Shown: positions 1 through 6,997 of the stretch, piece by piece
Layout of the letters: every line of letters begins with the position of its first letter
Numbering within the stretch: position 1 is the stretch's first letter
Source of the DNA: Sphingomonas sp.
GTDB lineage: Bacteria; Pseudomonadota; Alphaproteobacteria; Sphingomonadales; Sphingomonadaceae
Length of the DNA stretch: 64,000 bases
Direction of reading: 5' to 3'
Assembly: GCF_017304615.1 (NCBI RefSeq)
Contig: NZ_JAFKLZ010000003.1
Span: 1 to 64,000 of the forward strand
Notes under the pieces: generated by a model
What the model saw: the letters and a program-made list of their open reading frames with translations, nothing else
Databases searched by the model: none
Told to the model about the DNA's origin: nothing
Translations under genes and position numbers: made by a program

Positions 1-28
1 CCGCCCATAGAATAAACTGATTGGGCGG
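1..28. other. Stem-loop upstream of the GTA connector gene
   Basis: Seven-base arms CCGCCCA (1-7) and TGGGCGG (22-28) are perfectly complementary around a 14-nt AT-rich loop. The stem lies about 60 bp before the gp6-like start. In this family the major capsid gene usually precedes gp6, so this may be a processing or attenuating hairpin between capsid and connector genes. There is no T-run, so it is not a classical terminator. Confidence 0.35.
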
Positions 29-88
29 TCGGGTGGGGGAACGGGCCGGTAACGCACGCGCGCATGAGCGCGCCAAAAGGAACGCCAC

Positions 89-655
89 ATGACATTCACA
101 ACCAACGGGCCGGGCGAGATGACGCTCGGGACGGCGGATCGCGTGGCGGCGGTGGCGGAGGTCAAGGCGGCGTTGCGCGTCGCGGTGGCCGATGACGACG
201 CGCTGATCGCGGCGTTCGCGGAGGCTGCGCTGGGGCTGGCCGAGCGCTTCCTCGGCCGCGTGCTGATCCTGCGCGCGATGACCGAGCGAGTGGCGGGCAG
301 CCGGTGCTGGCAAGCGCTGGGCGCGACGCCGGTGATGGCGATCACCAGCGTATCGGCGGTCGCGGGTGACGACGTTACCCCGCTTGCGGTCGACGACTAT
401 GCGATCGATCTGGATGCCGAAGCAAACGGCTGGGTGCGCGTGACGGGCGATGTCCCGGACGTGGTCGAGGTGTCGTATCAGGCCGGGTGGATCGCGACCT
501 GGCCGCTGATCCCCGCGCCGGTGCGGCAGGGCGTCGTGCTGCTCGCCGCGCACCTTTATACCGAACGCGATGCGAGCGAGCCGCCGCCGGCCGCGGTGAC
601 GGCTTTGTGGCGACCGTTCCGGCGGATGGCGCTGGCGCGCGAGGTGCGGGCATGA
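89..655 (+). CDS. GTA/phage head-tail connector protein (gp6-like)
   Basis: A 188-residue protein of the phiE125 gp8/GTA gp6 head-tail connector type. In RcGTA this protein forms the adaptor ring below the portal. The N-terminal half is helical (ALRVAVADDDALIAAFAEAA) and the C-terminal half has the family's WIATWPLIPAPVRQGVVLLAAHLY segment. It opens a run of genes with 4-nt stop/start overlaps, so translation is probably coupled. The call rests on sequence character plus an exact gene order matching gp6 to gp15 of GTAs. A degraded prophage with the same tail type is the alternative. Confidence 0.75.
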   Translation: MTFTTNGPGEMTLGTADRVAAVAEVKAALRVAVADDDALIAAFAEAALGLAERFLGRVLILRAMTERVAGSRCWQALGATPVMAITSVSAVAGDDVTPLAVDDYAIDLDAEANGWVRVTGDVPDVVEVSYQAGWIATWPLIPAPVRQGVVLLAAHLYTERDASEPPPAAVTALWRPFRRMALAREVRA

Positions 656-846
656 CCCGGCTCGAGGCGCGGGCGATCCTCGCCGTCAACCATGCGCAGC
701 AGCGGGCGTTGACTCGGCTGGCGGCGGCGTTGGCCGCGGACCTGCCGGATCTGCATGTCGAGATCGATGGCGATCGCGTGATCGTTACCGGACGCGGCGT
801 ACTCGACGATCCGCGGCTGGTGTGGATCGGGAGCGTCCTGCGATGA
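652..846 (+). CDS. Small protein in the gp7 (head-closure) position
   Basis: A 64-residue protein. The start was chosen because ATG 652 overlaps the preceding TGA (ATGA) and the stop overlaps the next ATG in the same way. It occupies the slot where RcGTA has gp7, the roughly 110-residue stopper, but is much shorter and I cannot match its sequence to that family. The first half is a basic amphipathic helix (RLEARAILAVNHAQQRALTRL); the second half looks like a short beta domain. It could be a reduced stopper or a lineage-specific protein. Confidence 0.55.
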   Translation: MTRLEARAILAVNHAQQRALTRLAAALAADLPDLHVEIDGDRVIVTGRGVLDDPRLVWIGSVLR

Positions 847-1232
847 GCGCGGAACGGGTGCTGGCGGACGCGGTGTTGGCGGGGGTGCGCGATGCGCTGG
901 GCGACCAGGTCAACGGCGTGTTCGACGGCCCCGCGGTCAAGGCGTCGGCGCCGTGGATCGAGCTCGGGCCGATCGTGGCCGCCGACTGGAGCACCAAGGA
1001 CAAGCCCGGGCGCGAGGTGCGGCTGGTGCTGACCGTCCGCGACCGCGCCGACGCGCCCGCCCGCACGCACGCGCTGGCGGCGGCGGCCGGCGGCGCGGTG
1101 GAGGCGGTGCCGCGCGACCTGAGCGGCTGGCGGATCGCGAGTTGCGTGTTCGTGCGGGCGCGGGTGAGCGGCGCGCGGCCGGGGGAATGGGCCGCGACGG
1201 TCGAGTATCAGATCAGGGTACTGGCGGTGTGA
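843..1232 (+). CDS. GTA tail terminator protein, DUF3168 family (gp8-like)
   Basis: A 129-residue protein beginning at ATG 843, which overlaps the preceding stop. It has the usual DUF3168 layout: an N-terminal helix (LADAVLAGVRDALGDQVNGV), a PWIELGP strand, a central VLTVRDRAD segment, and the C-terminal WAATVEYQIRVLAV. In RcGTA this family caps the tail tube at the head junction. It is the last gene before the antisense lipoprotein gene interrupts the operon. Confidence 0.8.
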   Translation: MSAERVLADAVLAGVRDALGDQVNGVFDGPAVKASAPWIELGPIVAADWSTKDKPGREVRLVLTVRDRADAPARTHALAAAAGGAVEAVPRDLSGWRIASCVFVRARVSGARPGEWAATVEYQIRVLAV

Positions 1233-1237
1233 TCGCC

Positions 1238-1813
1238 CTATTTGACAATCTCGATCTCGACCTTCCTGATACGGAGGTCAGGTTCGTTATGCAGGTCGGT
1301 CAGCGACGTCCTCTCCGATGGCCAGCCCTTTGCCATCGCCAGCATCAGGCAATGATCCTTGGCGCGTTCGACTGGAAAGTCCGAATAAACCGGCGGCTTC
1401 GAATAATCGCAATCCAGCGTCGCGCGGGCGCCAACGTTGATCGCCACGGCCCTCATCGCCTCAAGACGATTGCCACGCTTACTTCTGCTGGCGAGGTGCG
1501 GTCCGAACAGATTTTCCGGAAAGGACGCAGCCAAGTCCGTATTATAGCGCCCCTCCGTCAGCAGGAACAATGTGCGCCCGTCCGACAGACCGACCAGGAT
1601 CGGCTGGCCCTCGAACTTACCATGATAGGGGCTGACCAGCGGGATACCGATTTTCTTGAGCGAGTAGCTCCACACGCCGCTCCCAGTGCGCGTCGTGCCG
1701 GCATCGTCGACCGTTATCGTCACGCGATAGCGGACGGTGACGTAACGGCTGTCGCACCCCGCGAGCGCCAGCGCGGCGACGAGCGGCAACAGCAACTTCC
1801 GGATCATCGTCAT
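1238..1813 (-). CDS. Predicted lipoprotein, antisense within the GTA cluster
   Basis: A 191-residue protein. The start at 1813 is preferred over longer in-frame starts because GAGGAGG precedes it and it begins a clean type II signal (MTMIRKLLLPLVAALALAGC) with lipobox LAGC. The mature part carries two further cysteines (LDCDY, DHCLM) and no domain I recognise. It lies between the tail terminator and major tail genes on the opposite strand, and is less GC-rich than both. It looks like a moron-type insertion; its function is unknown. Confidence 0.75.
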   Translation of the reverse strand: MTMIRKLLLPLVAALALAGCDSRYVTVRYRVTITVDDAGTTRTGSGVWSYSLKKIGIPLVSPYHGKFEGQPILVGLSDGRTLFLLTEGRYNTDLAASFPENLFGPHLASRSKRGNRLEAMRAVAINVGARATLDCDYSKPPVYSDFPVERAKDHCLMLAMAKGWPSERTSLTDLHNEPDLRIRKVEIEIVK

Positions 1814-1892
1814 TCCCCGGCCTCCTCGGGCGGGGCCGGCATGACGCATATTTCTAAATAAATCGAACGACCTGACTTGTGAAAGGAACATC

Positions 1893-2300
1893 ATGCCAGC
1901 GGAAAAAGGATCGGCCTTCCTTCTGAAGGTCGGGAACGGCGCGTCGCCGGTGGCCTATGCGACCGTCGCGGGGCTGCGGACGACTCAGCTCAGCATCAAT
2001 GGCGAGCTCGTCGCGATCACGTCCAAGGATTCGGGCGGGTGGCGCGAATTGCTGTCGGGGGCGGGGGTGCGGTCGGTCAGCGTGTCGGGGGCGGGGGTGT
2101 TCACCGGCTCCGCGGCGGAGACGCGGATCAAGGGCAACGCGCTGGCGGGCGCGCTCGACGATTATCGGCTGAGCTTCGAAAGCGGCGACACGATGACGGG
2201 CAAGTTCCTGGTCACGCGGCTCGATTATGCCGGGGATTTCAATGGGGAGCGGTCGTACACCTTGAGCCTGGAGAGTTCGGGCGCGGTGGTGTCGGCGTGA
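1893..2300 (+). CDS. GTA major tail protein (gp9-like, TP901-1 type)
   Basis: A 135-residue tail tube subunit. The N-terminus (KGSAFLLKVGN) and the KDSGGWRELLSGAG segment are typical of the TP901-1 major tail protein family. Next comes the YRLSFESGDTMTGKFLVTRLDYAGDFNGE region and a terminal beta strand (RSYTLSLESSG). It polymerises into the tail tube. A GAAAGGA ribosome site precedes ATG 1893, consistent with independent initiation after the antisense gene. Its stop overlaps the GTG of the next gene. Confidence 0.85.
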   Translation: MPAEKGSAFLLKVGNGASPVAYATVAGLRTTQLSINGELVAITSKDSGGWRELLSGAGVRSVSVSGAGVFTGSAAETRIKGNALAGALDDYRLSFESGDTMTGKFLVTRLDYAGDFNGERSYTLSLESSGAVVSA

Positions 2301-2605
2301 GCGCGAACCCCGCGCGAGGCGAGGCGATGGTGCGGGTCGGCGGGGCCGAGCTGGTGCTGCGGCCGAGCTTCGCGGCGCTGGTCGCGGCGGAGCAGGAGCT
2401 GGGACCGCTGTTCGCGCTGGTCGAGCGGGCCGCGAATGGCGCGTTGGGGATCGGCGAGCTGGTCGCCTTGTTCTGGCATTGCCTGGCCGCGCCGCCCGAG
2501 GGGCTGACTCGCGAGGCGTTCGGCGAAGGTGTCGCGGCGGGCGGGCTGGCCAGTGCGACGCCAGCGTTGCGCGTGCTGCTCGGGCAGATTCTGGGTGGGC
2601 GATAG
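2297..2605 (+). CDS. GTA tail-chaperone-like protein (gp10-like)
   Basis: A 102-residue protein. GTG 2297 overlaps the TGA of gp9, which fixes the start; an internal ATG at 2327 is the alternative. The sequence (MVRVGGAELVLRPSFAALVAAEQELG) fits the gene transfer agent family proteins found directly after the major tail gene. These resemble tail assembly chaperones that bind the tape measure. The 3' end overlaps the next gene in another frame, as expected for a gp10/gp10.1 chaperone pair. Confidence 0.7.
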   Translation: MSANPARGEAMVRVGGAELVLRPSFAALVAAEQELGPLFALVERAANGALGIGELVALFWHCLAAPPEGLTREAFGEGVAAGGLASATPALRVLLGQILGGR

Positions 2606-2783
2606 GTTCGCCGACGTTGCCAAGCGCCTCGCGGGCCTCGCCGGACTGATGTTCGGGTGGAGCCCCGACACGTTCTGGGCGGCGACGCCGGCGGAGCTCG
2701 CGGTGCTGGTGACGGCGGCAATGGGCGAGCAGGCCGCGCCGGTCGACCTGGCCGGGCTGATGGAGATGTTTCCCGATGGATGA
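2595..2783 (+). CDS. Phage tail assembly chaperone, short type
   Basis: A 62-residue protein. GTG 2595 is chosen because it overlaps the end of gp10 and gives the usual length of about 60 residues. The motif MFGWSPDTFWAATPAELAVL matches the short tail assembly chaperone family (leucine/phenylalanine-rich helix, then PxxFWxxTPxEL) found next to GTA tape measures. It should act in tail length control together with gp10. The 3' end overlaps the tape measure start by 8 bp. Confidence 0.75.
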   Translation: MGDRFADVAKRLAGLAGLMFGWSPDTFWAATPAELAVLVTAAMGEQAAPVDLAGLMEMFPDG

Positions 2784-3327
2784 GGAAATCGAGCGGCTCG
2801 TGATCGCGGTGCGCGCCGACACCGCCGGGTTCGCGCGCGACGTCGCGGCGATGCGCGGCGAACTGGACGGGCCGCTGGCGGCGGGCGCCGAGCGGGCGGG
2901 GCGGGCGATCGAGGGCACACTGCTGCGCGCGGTCAGGACCGGCAAGCTGGGGTTCGAGGACCTGAAGGCGACGATCCTGTCGGTGACGGGCGCGATCGCC
3001 GCGTCGGCGTTGCGCGGCGGAGTGCAGGCGATCGGCGGTGGGTCGGGCGGCGGGCTGGGATCGTTGCTGGTCGGGTTGCTCGCCGGATCGCCCGGCCGCG
3101 CGACCGGCGGGCCGGTGTCGCCCGGGCGGCCCTATCGGGTCGGCGAGCGCGGACCCGAGCTGTTCGTCCCGACCGCCAGCGGAAGGGTGGAGGCGAGCGA
3201 CGGCGCGAGCCGTGAGGTGCGGGTCGCGATCACGGTCAACGCCGCCGCGGGCGAGGCCCCGCAGGCGCTGCAGCGATCGAGCCGCCAGGTCGCGCGCGCG
3301 GTCCGCGCGGCGTTGGAGGGAGCTTAG
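2776..3327 (+). CDS. GTA tail tape measure protein, short (gp11-like)
   Basis: A 183-residue protein with an N-terminal helix (IERLVIAVRADTAGFARDVAAMRGEL), a Gly-rich hydrophobic centre (GGGSGGGLGSLLVGLLAG), and the FATGGPV...GERGPELFVPT-like tail motif (here RATGGPVSPGRPYRVGERGP then ELFVP) typical of tape measure C-termini. GTA tape measures are short compared with phage ones because GTA tails are short. The stop is followed immediately by an intergenic palindromic repeat. Confidence 0.8.
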   Translation: MDEEIERLVIAVRADTAGFARDVAAMRGELDGPLAAGAERAGRAIEGTLLRAVRTGKLGFEDLKATILSVTGAIAASALRGGVQAIGGGSGGGLGSLLVGLLAGSPGRATGGPVSPGRPYRVGERGPELFVPTASGRVEASDGASREVRVAITVNAAAGEAPQALQRSSRQVARAVRAALEGA

Positions 3328-3461
3328 ATCCTCCCCGTTTACCGGGAGGTGGCAGCCGAAGGCTGACGGAGGGGGCAGGCCGCACTCGAACCGCGTGGGG
3401 CGAGCCCCCTCCACCACCGACCTGCGGTCGGCGGTCCCCCTCCCCGTAAACGGGGAGGATT
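3328..3461. repeat. Intergenic palindromic repeat, copy 1
   Basis: A repeat of about 134 bp with outer arms ATCCTCCCC and GGGGAGGAT. Internal blocks are GGTGGCAGCCG, AGGCTGACGGAGGGGG and CCCCCTCCACCA. A second copy in the same orientation lies at 5692-5819. The two copies flank the gp12 gene. It resembles the REP/REPIN-like elements scattered in sphingomonad genomes and can fold into long hairpins. Confidence 0.8.
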
Positions 3462-3473
3462 TAGGAGAATTTC

Positions 3474-5690
3474 ATGCCCTATTGGCTCGCGACCGCGCGG
3501 ACCGTGCAGAGCGAAAGCATCCTGTCGCGGTTCGACCCGGTGTACTGGACGGTCGATTTTCCGCGGCCGATGGTGGCGGCGGTTACCGCGAGCGCGCCCG
3601 ATGCGCTGCGGGTCGATGCGGTGTTCTATCGCACCGATGATCTCGCCGGGCTGATCTGGCATGCCGAGGACGGCTACGACCATCCGTTGCTGCGCTACGC
3701 GACGGCGCGCGATTTCCGGGCGTGCCGGCTGAGCTTCCGCTGGCGCTCGTCGGGGGTGACGCCGCTCGATGCGGTGAACGGCCCGACGCTGACGATCGAG
3801 GGGCGCGACGCCGGGGGCGATCCGCGCACCTGGTACGTGCGGCTGTGGAATTACGCCGTCGGCGATCCCGAGGATGCGCAGGTGTCGCTCGATTTCGCGG
3901 CGCTCGACGGCGGGTTCGTGCTGCCGGGCGAAGCCGATCCGGTGTGGGCGGGGGATGTCGACCGGATGTTCGTGTCGCTGACCGCGCCGGGCTATACCGG
4001 CGCGAGCGGCGACTTGTCCGCGCCCGCCGAGGGCTGGGCGGAGATGAGCGGAATCGCGTGCGAGGGGCCGGGATCGGTGCTGGCGATCGGCGACGTGGTG
4101 GTGCCGGAGCATCGGCTGGGCATCGCGACGGGTTACGACGACTGCTACAATCTGACGCCGGCGCGCGTGCTGCGCAACGCGCTGCGGCTCGGCTATCGCG
4201 GGGCGATCAATCATTACGTGGGCATGAGCCATTATTTCCGGCTCGACGGCGGGCTGGCGAGCGGCGGGATCAACGTCGCGGCGGCGGCGTGGCATCGCGA
4301 TTTTGCGGTCCGGGCGAAGGCGCTGGGTTACGATGTGATCTGGTCGCTGAGTTACGAATTGTTCGACCGGCATTGCCCGGAGAGCTGGAAGCAACGCGCC
4401 GCCGACGGGTCGCCCGCGCAGACCGGCTGGGTGCCGCCGTCGGCGCTGCTGTCGCCGGCCAATGGTGACGCGATGAGTTATCTGCGGGGGATCGCGGCGG
4501 CGTTCATGGGCATCGCCGGGGATGCCGGTCTGGTGAAACGATTCCAGGTCGGCGAGCCGTGGTGGTGGGTCGATGGCGACGGACGGCCGTGCATCTATGA
4601 CGACGCGGCGGTGGCGGCGTTCGCGCCGGTCGCGGTGCCGAGCGTGCGCGGGAGTTTGAGCGCGGCGCAGAAGGCGACGCTCGACGCGGCGGGGGTAAGT
4701 CTTGCTGCCTCGACCGCGGCGCTGGTGGCGGCGAGCGGGTGCGATGTCAGCCATGTCCTCGCCTATTTGCCGAGCGTGCTCGACCCGCGCGCGCCCGAGG
4801 TGCGGCGGATGAACCTGCCGCTCGGCTGGGCGGGCGCGTTCGACGTGCTCCAGCTCGAGGATTACGAATGGGTCACGGGCGGCGCGACGCGGCTGGCGGC
4901 GATGGCGCGGGCCGAAGCCGGCGCGCGGCTCGGCTATCCGCCGGGCGACCAGCATTATTTCAGCGGCTTCGCGCAGGTGCCCGACGACTGGTCGGCGATC
5001 GTCGCGGCAGCCGAGGCGAGCGACGCCGCGCGCACGTTCCTGTGGGCTTTGCCGCAAGTGATGCGCGACGGGCTGGTTTATTTCGAACAGGCGGAGGACG
5101 ATGTGCAGGCTTTCGACGACGTGCTGTTTCCGCTCGCGCTGGGTCGCGAGGCCGAGGTGTCACCGGGCTTCTCGACCGCGATCGCGACGAGCGCGGGAGG
5201 ATATGAGGCGCGGACCGCGAGCTGGGTCGAGGCGCGGACCAGCTACGACGTGGGGCCAGGCGTGCGGTCGGAAGCGGACATTGCCGATCTGCTCGCCTTC
5301 TTCCGCGCGCGGATGGGCCCGGCGAGGGGGTTCCGGTTGCGCGATCCGTTCGATTCGGCGGGTGTGGACGAGGCGATCGGCGAGGGCGATGGGATCGCGA
5401 CGCGGTTCGCCCTGGTGCGGCATTATGGCGACAGCGTGCGGCGGATCACGCGGCCGGTCGCGGGGAGCGTGGCGGTCAAGGTCGCGGGCGTCGCAACCAC
5501 GGCGTTCAGCGTCGCGGCGGGCGGTTGGGTCGAACTCGATAGCGCCCCGGCGGACGGCGCTGCGGTGACGGCGAGCTTCGCCTTCGACGTGCCGGTGCGG
5601 TTCGCCGAGGACCGGCTGAGCGTGTCGCTGGCGACTTTCCTCGCGGGCGCGGCGCCGAGCGTGCCGCTGGTCGAGGTGCGGGAGGCGTGA
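3474..5690 (+). CDS. GTA distal tail protein fused to a TIM-barrel-like domain (gp12-like)
   Basis: A 738-residue protein. The last 210 residues or so (from SPGFSTAIATSAGGYEARTASW to the end) are the DUF2460 distal tail domain, whose family is about 210 residues in RcGTA. The first 520 residues are extra: a beta-rich start (YWLATARTVQSESILSRFDP) followed by an alpha/beta region with YRGAINHYVGMSHYF, YDVIWSLSYELF and VLQLEDYEWV, reading like a glycosidase-type barrel. Similar fusions occur as non-contractile tail sheath proteins. A ribosome site (TTTAGGAG) precedes ATG 3474. It probably forms the baseplate ring plus a surface glycan-binding module. Confidence 0.75.
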   Translation: MPYWLATARTVQSESILSRFDPVYWTVDFPRPMVAAVTASAPDALRVDAVFYRTDDLAGLIWHAEDGYDHPLLRYATARDFRACRLSFRWRSSGVTPLDAVNGPTLTIEGRDAGGDPRTWYVRLWNYAVGDPEDAQVSLDFAALDGGFVLPGEADPVWAGDVDRMFVSLTAPGYTGASGDLSAPAEGWAEMSGIACEGPGSVLAIGDVVVPEHRLGIATGYDDCYNLTPARVLRNALRLGYRGAINHYVGMSHYFRLDGGLASGGINVAAAAWHRDFAVRAKALGYDVIWSLSYELFDRHCPESWKQRAADGSPAQTGWVPPSALLSPANGDAMSYLRGIAAAFMGIAGDAGLVKRFQVGEPWWWVDGDGRPCIYDDAAVAAFAPVAVPSVRGSLSAAQKATLDAAGVSLAASTAALVAASGCDVSHVLAYLPSVLDPRAPEVRRMNLPLGWAGAFDVLQLEDYEWVTGGATRLAAMARAEAGARLGYPPGDQHYFSGFAQVPDDWSAIVAAAEASDAARTFLWALPQVMRDGLVYFEQAEDDVQAFDDVLFPLALGREAEVSPGFSTAIATSAGGYEARTASWVEARTSYDVGPGVRSEADIADLLAFFRARMGPARGFRLRDPFDSAGVDEAIGEGDGIATRFALVRHYGDSVRRITRPVAGSVAVKVAGVATTAFSVAAGGWVELDSAPADGAAVTASFAFDVPVRFAEDRLSVSLATFLAGAAPSVPLVEVREA

Positions 5691-5691
5691 A

Positions 5692-5819
5692 AATCCTCCC
5701 CGGCACGGGGAGGTGGCAGCCGCAGGCTGACGGAGGGGGCGGGCCGCAAGCGGTTCGCCTGAGGAAAGCCCCCTCCACCATGCTTCGCATGGTCCCCCGC
5801 CCCGTGAACGGGGAGGATT
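5692..5819. repeat. Intergenic palindromic repeat, copy 2
   Basis: The second copy of the repeat at 3328-3461, in the same orientation. It has the same outer arms (ATCCTCCCC / GGGGAGGAT) and the same GGTGGCAGCCG, AGGCTGACGGAGGGGG and CCCCCTCCACCA blocks. The middle differs between copies. It lies between gp12 and gp13 inside the tail operon. Confidence 0.8.
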
Positions 5820-5831
5820 GAAGGAGTAATC

Positions 5832-6626
5832 ATGGACACCCTTTCCACCATCGCGCTGACGTGGCGGATCGAGCGGCGCGACGGGGTCGCGATCGGGCTG
5901 ACCAGCCATGACCGCGACCTGAGCATCGACGGCTTCGCCTATCGCGCCGCACCGGGGATGACGCCCTCGGCGATCCGGCGCTCGGCCGATCTCGACGCCG
6001 ATACGATGGATGTGACCGGCGCGCTGGGCGGCGCGGCGATCGCCGAGAGCGACTTGATCGCCGGACGCTGGGACGGCGCGCGCGTCGTGGTGCGCGCGGT
6101 CGACTGGGATGCGGGCGCGGTGATCGCCGAACTGGGCGAAGGACGGATCGGGCAAGTCGAATTGCGCGATGGCGCGTTCACCGCCGAACTGGCGGGCGTC
6201 GGGGTGTTGCTCGACCGGCCGGTGTGCGAGGCGACCTCGCCCGAATGCCGCGCCGAGCTGGGCGATGCGCGGTGCCGCGTGGCGATGGCCGGGCGACGGC
6301 GGCTGGCGCGGGTGACGGCGGTGGCGGACACCATGCTGACGGTCGATGCGGTCGAGCCGGTCGCGAACGCGTATGGCAACGGGTCGCTGCGCTGGATCGG
6401 CGGGGGTAATTCGGGGCTGGAGAGCGCGATTGCTGAGTCGAGCGGGACAACGCTGACTTTGCGCAGCCCGCCGCGATTCGAACCGGCCGGCGCGTTGGTC
6501 GAACTTATCGAGGGCTGCGACAAGAGCATCGCGACCTGCGCCGCGCGCTTCGCCAACGCCGTCAATTTTCGGGGCGAGCCGTATTTGCCGGGGATCGACC
6601 TGCTGACGCGGTATCCGGGAGCGTGA
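5832..6626 (+). CDS. GTA baseplate hub protein, DUF2163 (gp13-like)
   Basis: A 264-residue protein of the DUF2163 family. The N-terminus (TWRIERRDGVAIGLTSHDRDL) and C-terminus (CDKSIATCAARFANAVNFRG then GEPYLPGIDLL) are diagnostic. In the RcGTA structure this hub protein carries an iron-sulfur cluster. Cysteines here are positioned accordingly (VCEATSPEC, ARC, GCDKSIATC). It joins the distal tail ring to the megatron. The stop overlaps the GTG of the peptidase gene. Confidence 0.85.
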   Translation: MDTLSTIALTWRIERRDGVAIGLTSHDRDLSIDGFAYRAAPGMTPSAIRRSADLDADTMDVTGALGGAAIAESDLIAGRWDGARVVVRAVDWDAGAVIAELGEGRIGQVELRDGAFTAELAGVGVLLDRPVCEATSPECRAELGDARCRVAMAGRRRLARVTAVADTMLTVDAVEPVANAYGNGSLRWIGGGNSGLESAIAESSGTTLTLRSPPRFEPAGALVELIEGCDKSIATCAARFANAVNFRGEPYLPGIDLLTRYPGA

Positions 6627-6997
6627 AGGCTTCGGAACGTGCGCTCGCACGGGCGCGCAGAGCGATAGGAGCACCGTTCCGGCTACACGGGCGCGGCTTG
6701 GCGGGCATGGATTGCGTGGGGCTGGTGGCGTGGGCGTGGGAAGTCGCTGCGCCGACCGGCTATGCGTTGCGGGCGTCGCCGCACGAGCGGATCGCGCGGG
6801 AATTGGCGCGGCTAGGGTTCGTGCGCGGCGAAGGTCCGGGCGCGACTCTGCTCGCGGCGCCGGGGCCTGGACAACTGCATCTCGGGATTTCGACGGGCGA
6901 CGGGATCATCCACGCCGACGCGTCGCTGCGCCGCGTGGTCGAACGCGCAGCGCCCTTGCCCTGGCCGATCGTGGCCGCATGGATTCGGGAGGATTGA
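6623..6997 (+). CDS. GTA cell-wall peptidase, NlpC/P60 family (gp14-like)
   Basis: A 124-residue NlpC/P60-type cysteine peptidase. The catalytic Cys is in GMDCVGLVAWAWEV; the His is probably in LHLGISTGDGIIHADAS. GTG 6623 overlaps the hub stop, which sets the start. Length is slightly under the 140-150 residues usual for gp14. It is expected at the tail tip, cutting peptidoglycan during DNA delivery. Confidence 0.85.
   Translation: MKASERALARARRAIGAPFRLHGRGLAGMDCVGLVAWAWEVAAPTGYALRASPHERIARELARLGFVRGEGPGATLLAAPGPGQLHLGISTGDGIIHADASLRRVVERAAPLPWPIVAAWIRED

Noticed and set aside
3339..5057. Minus-strand open frame of 572 codons opposite gp12
   Set aside because: Antisense shadow; starts inside gp12 and ends in the intergenic repeat, with no family features.
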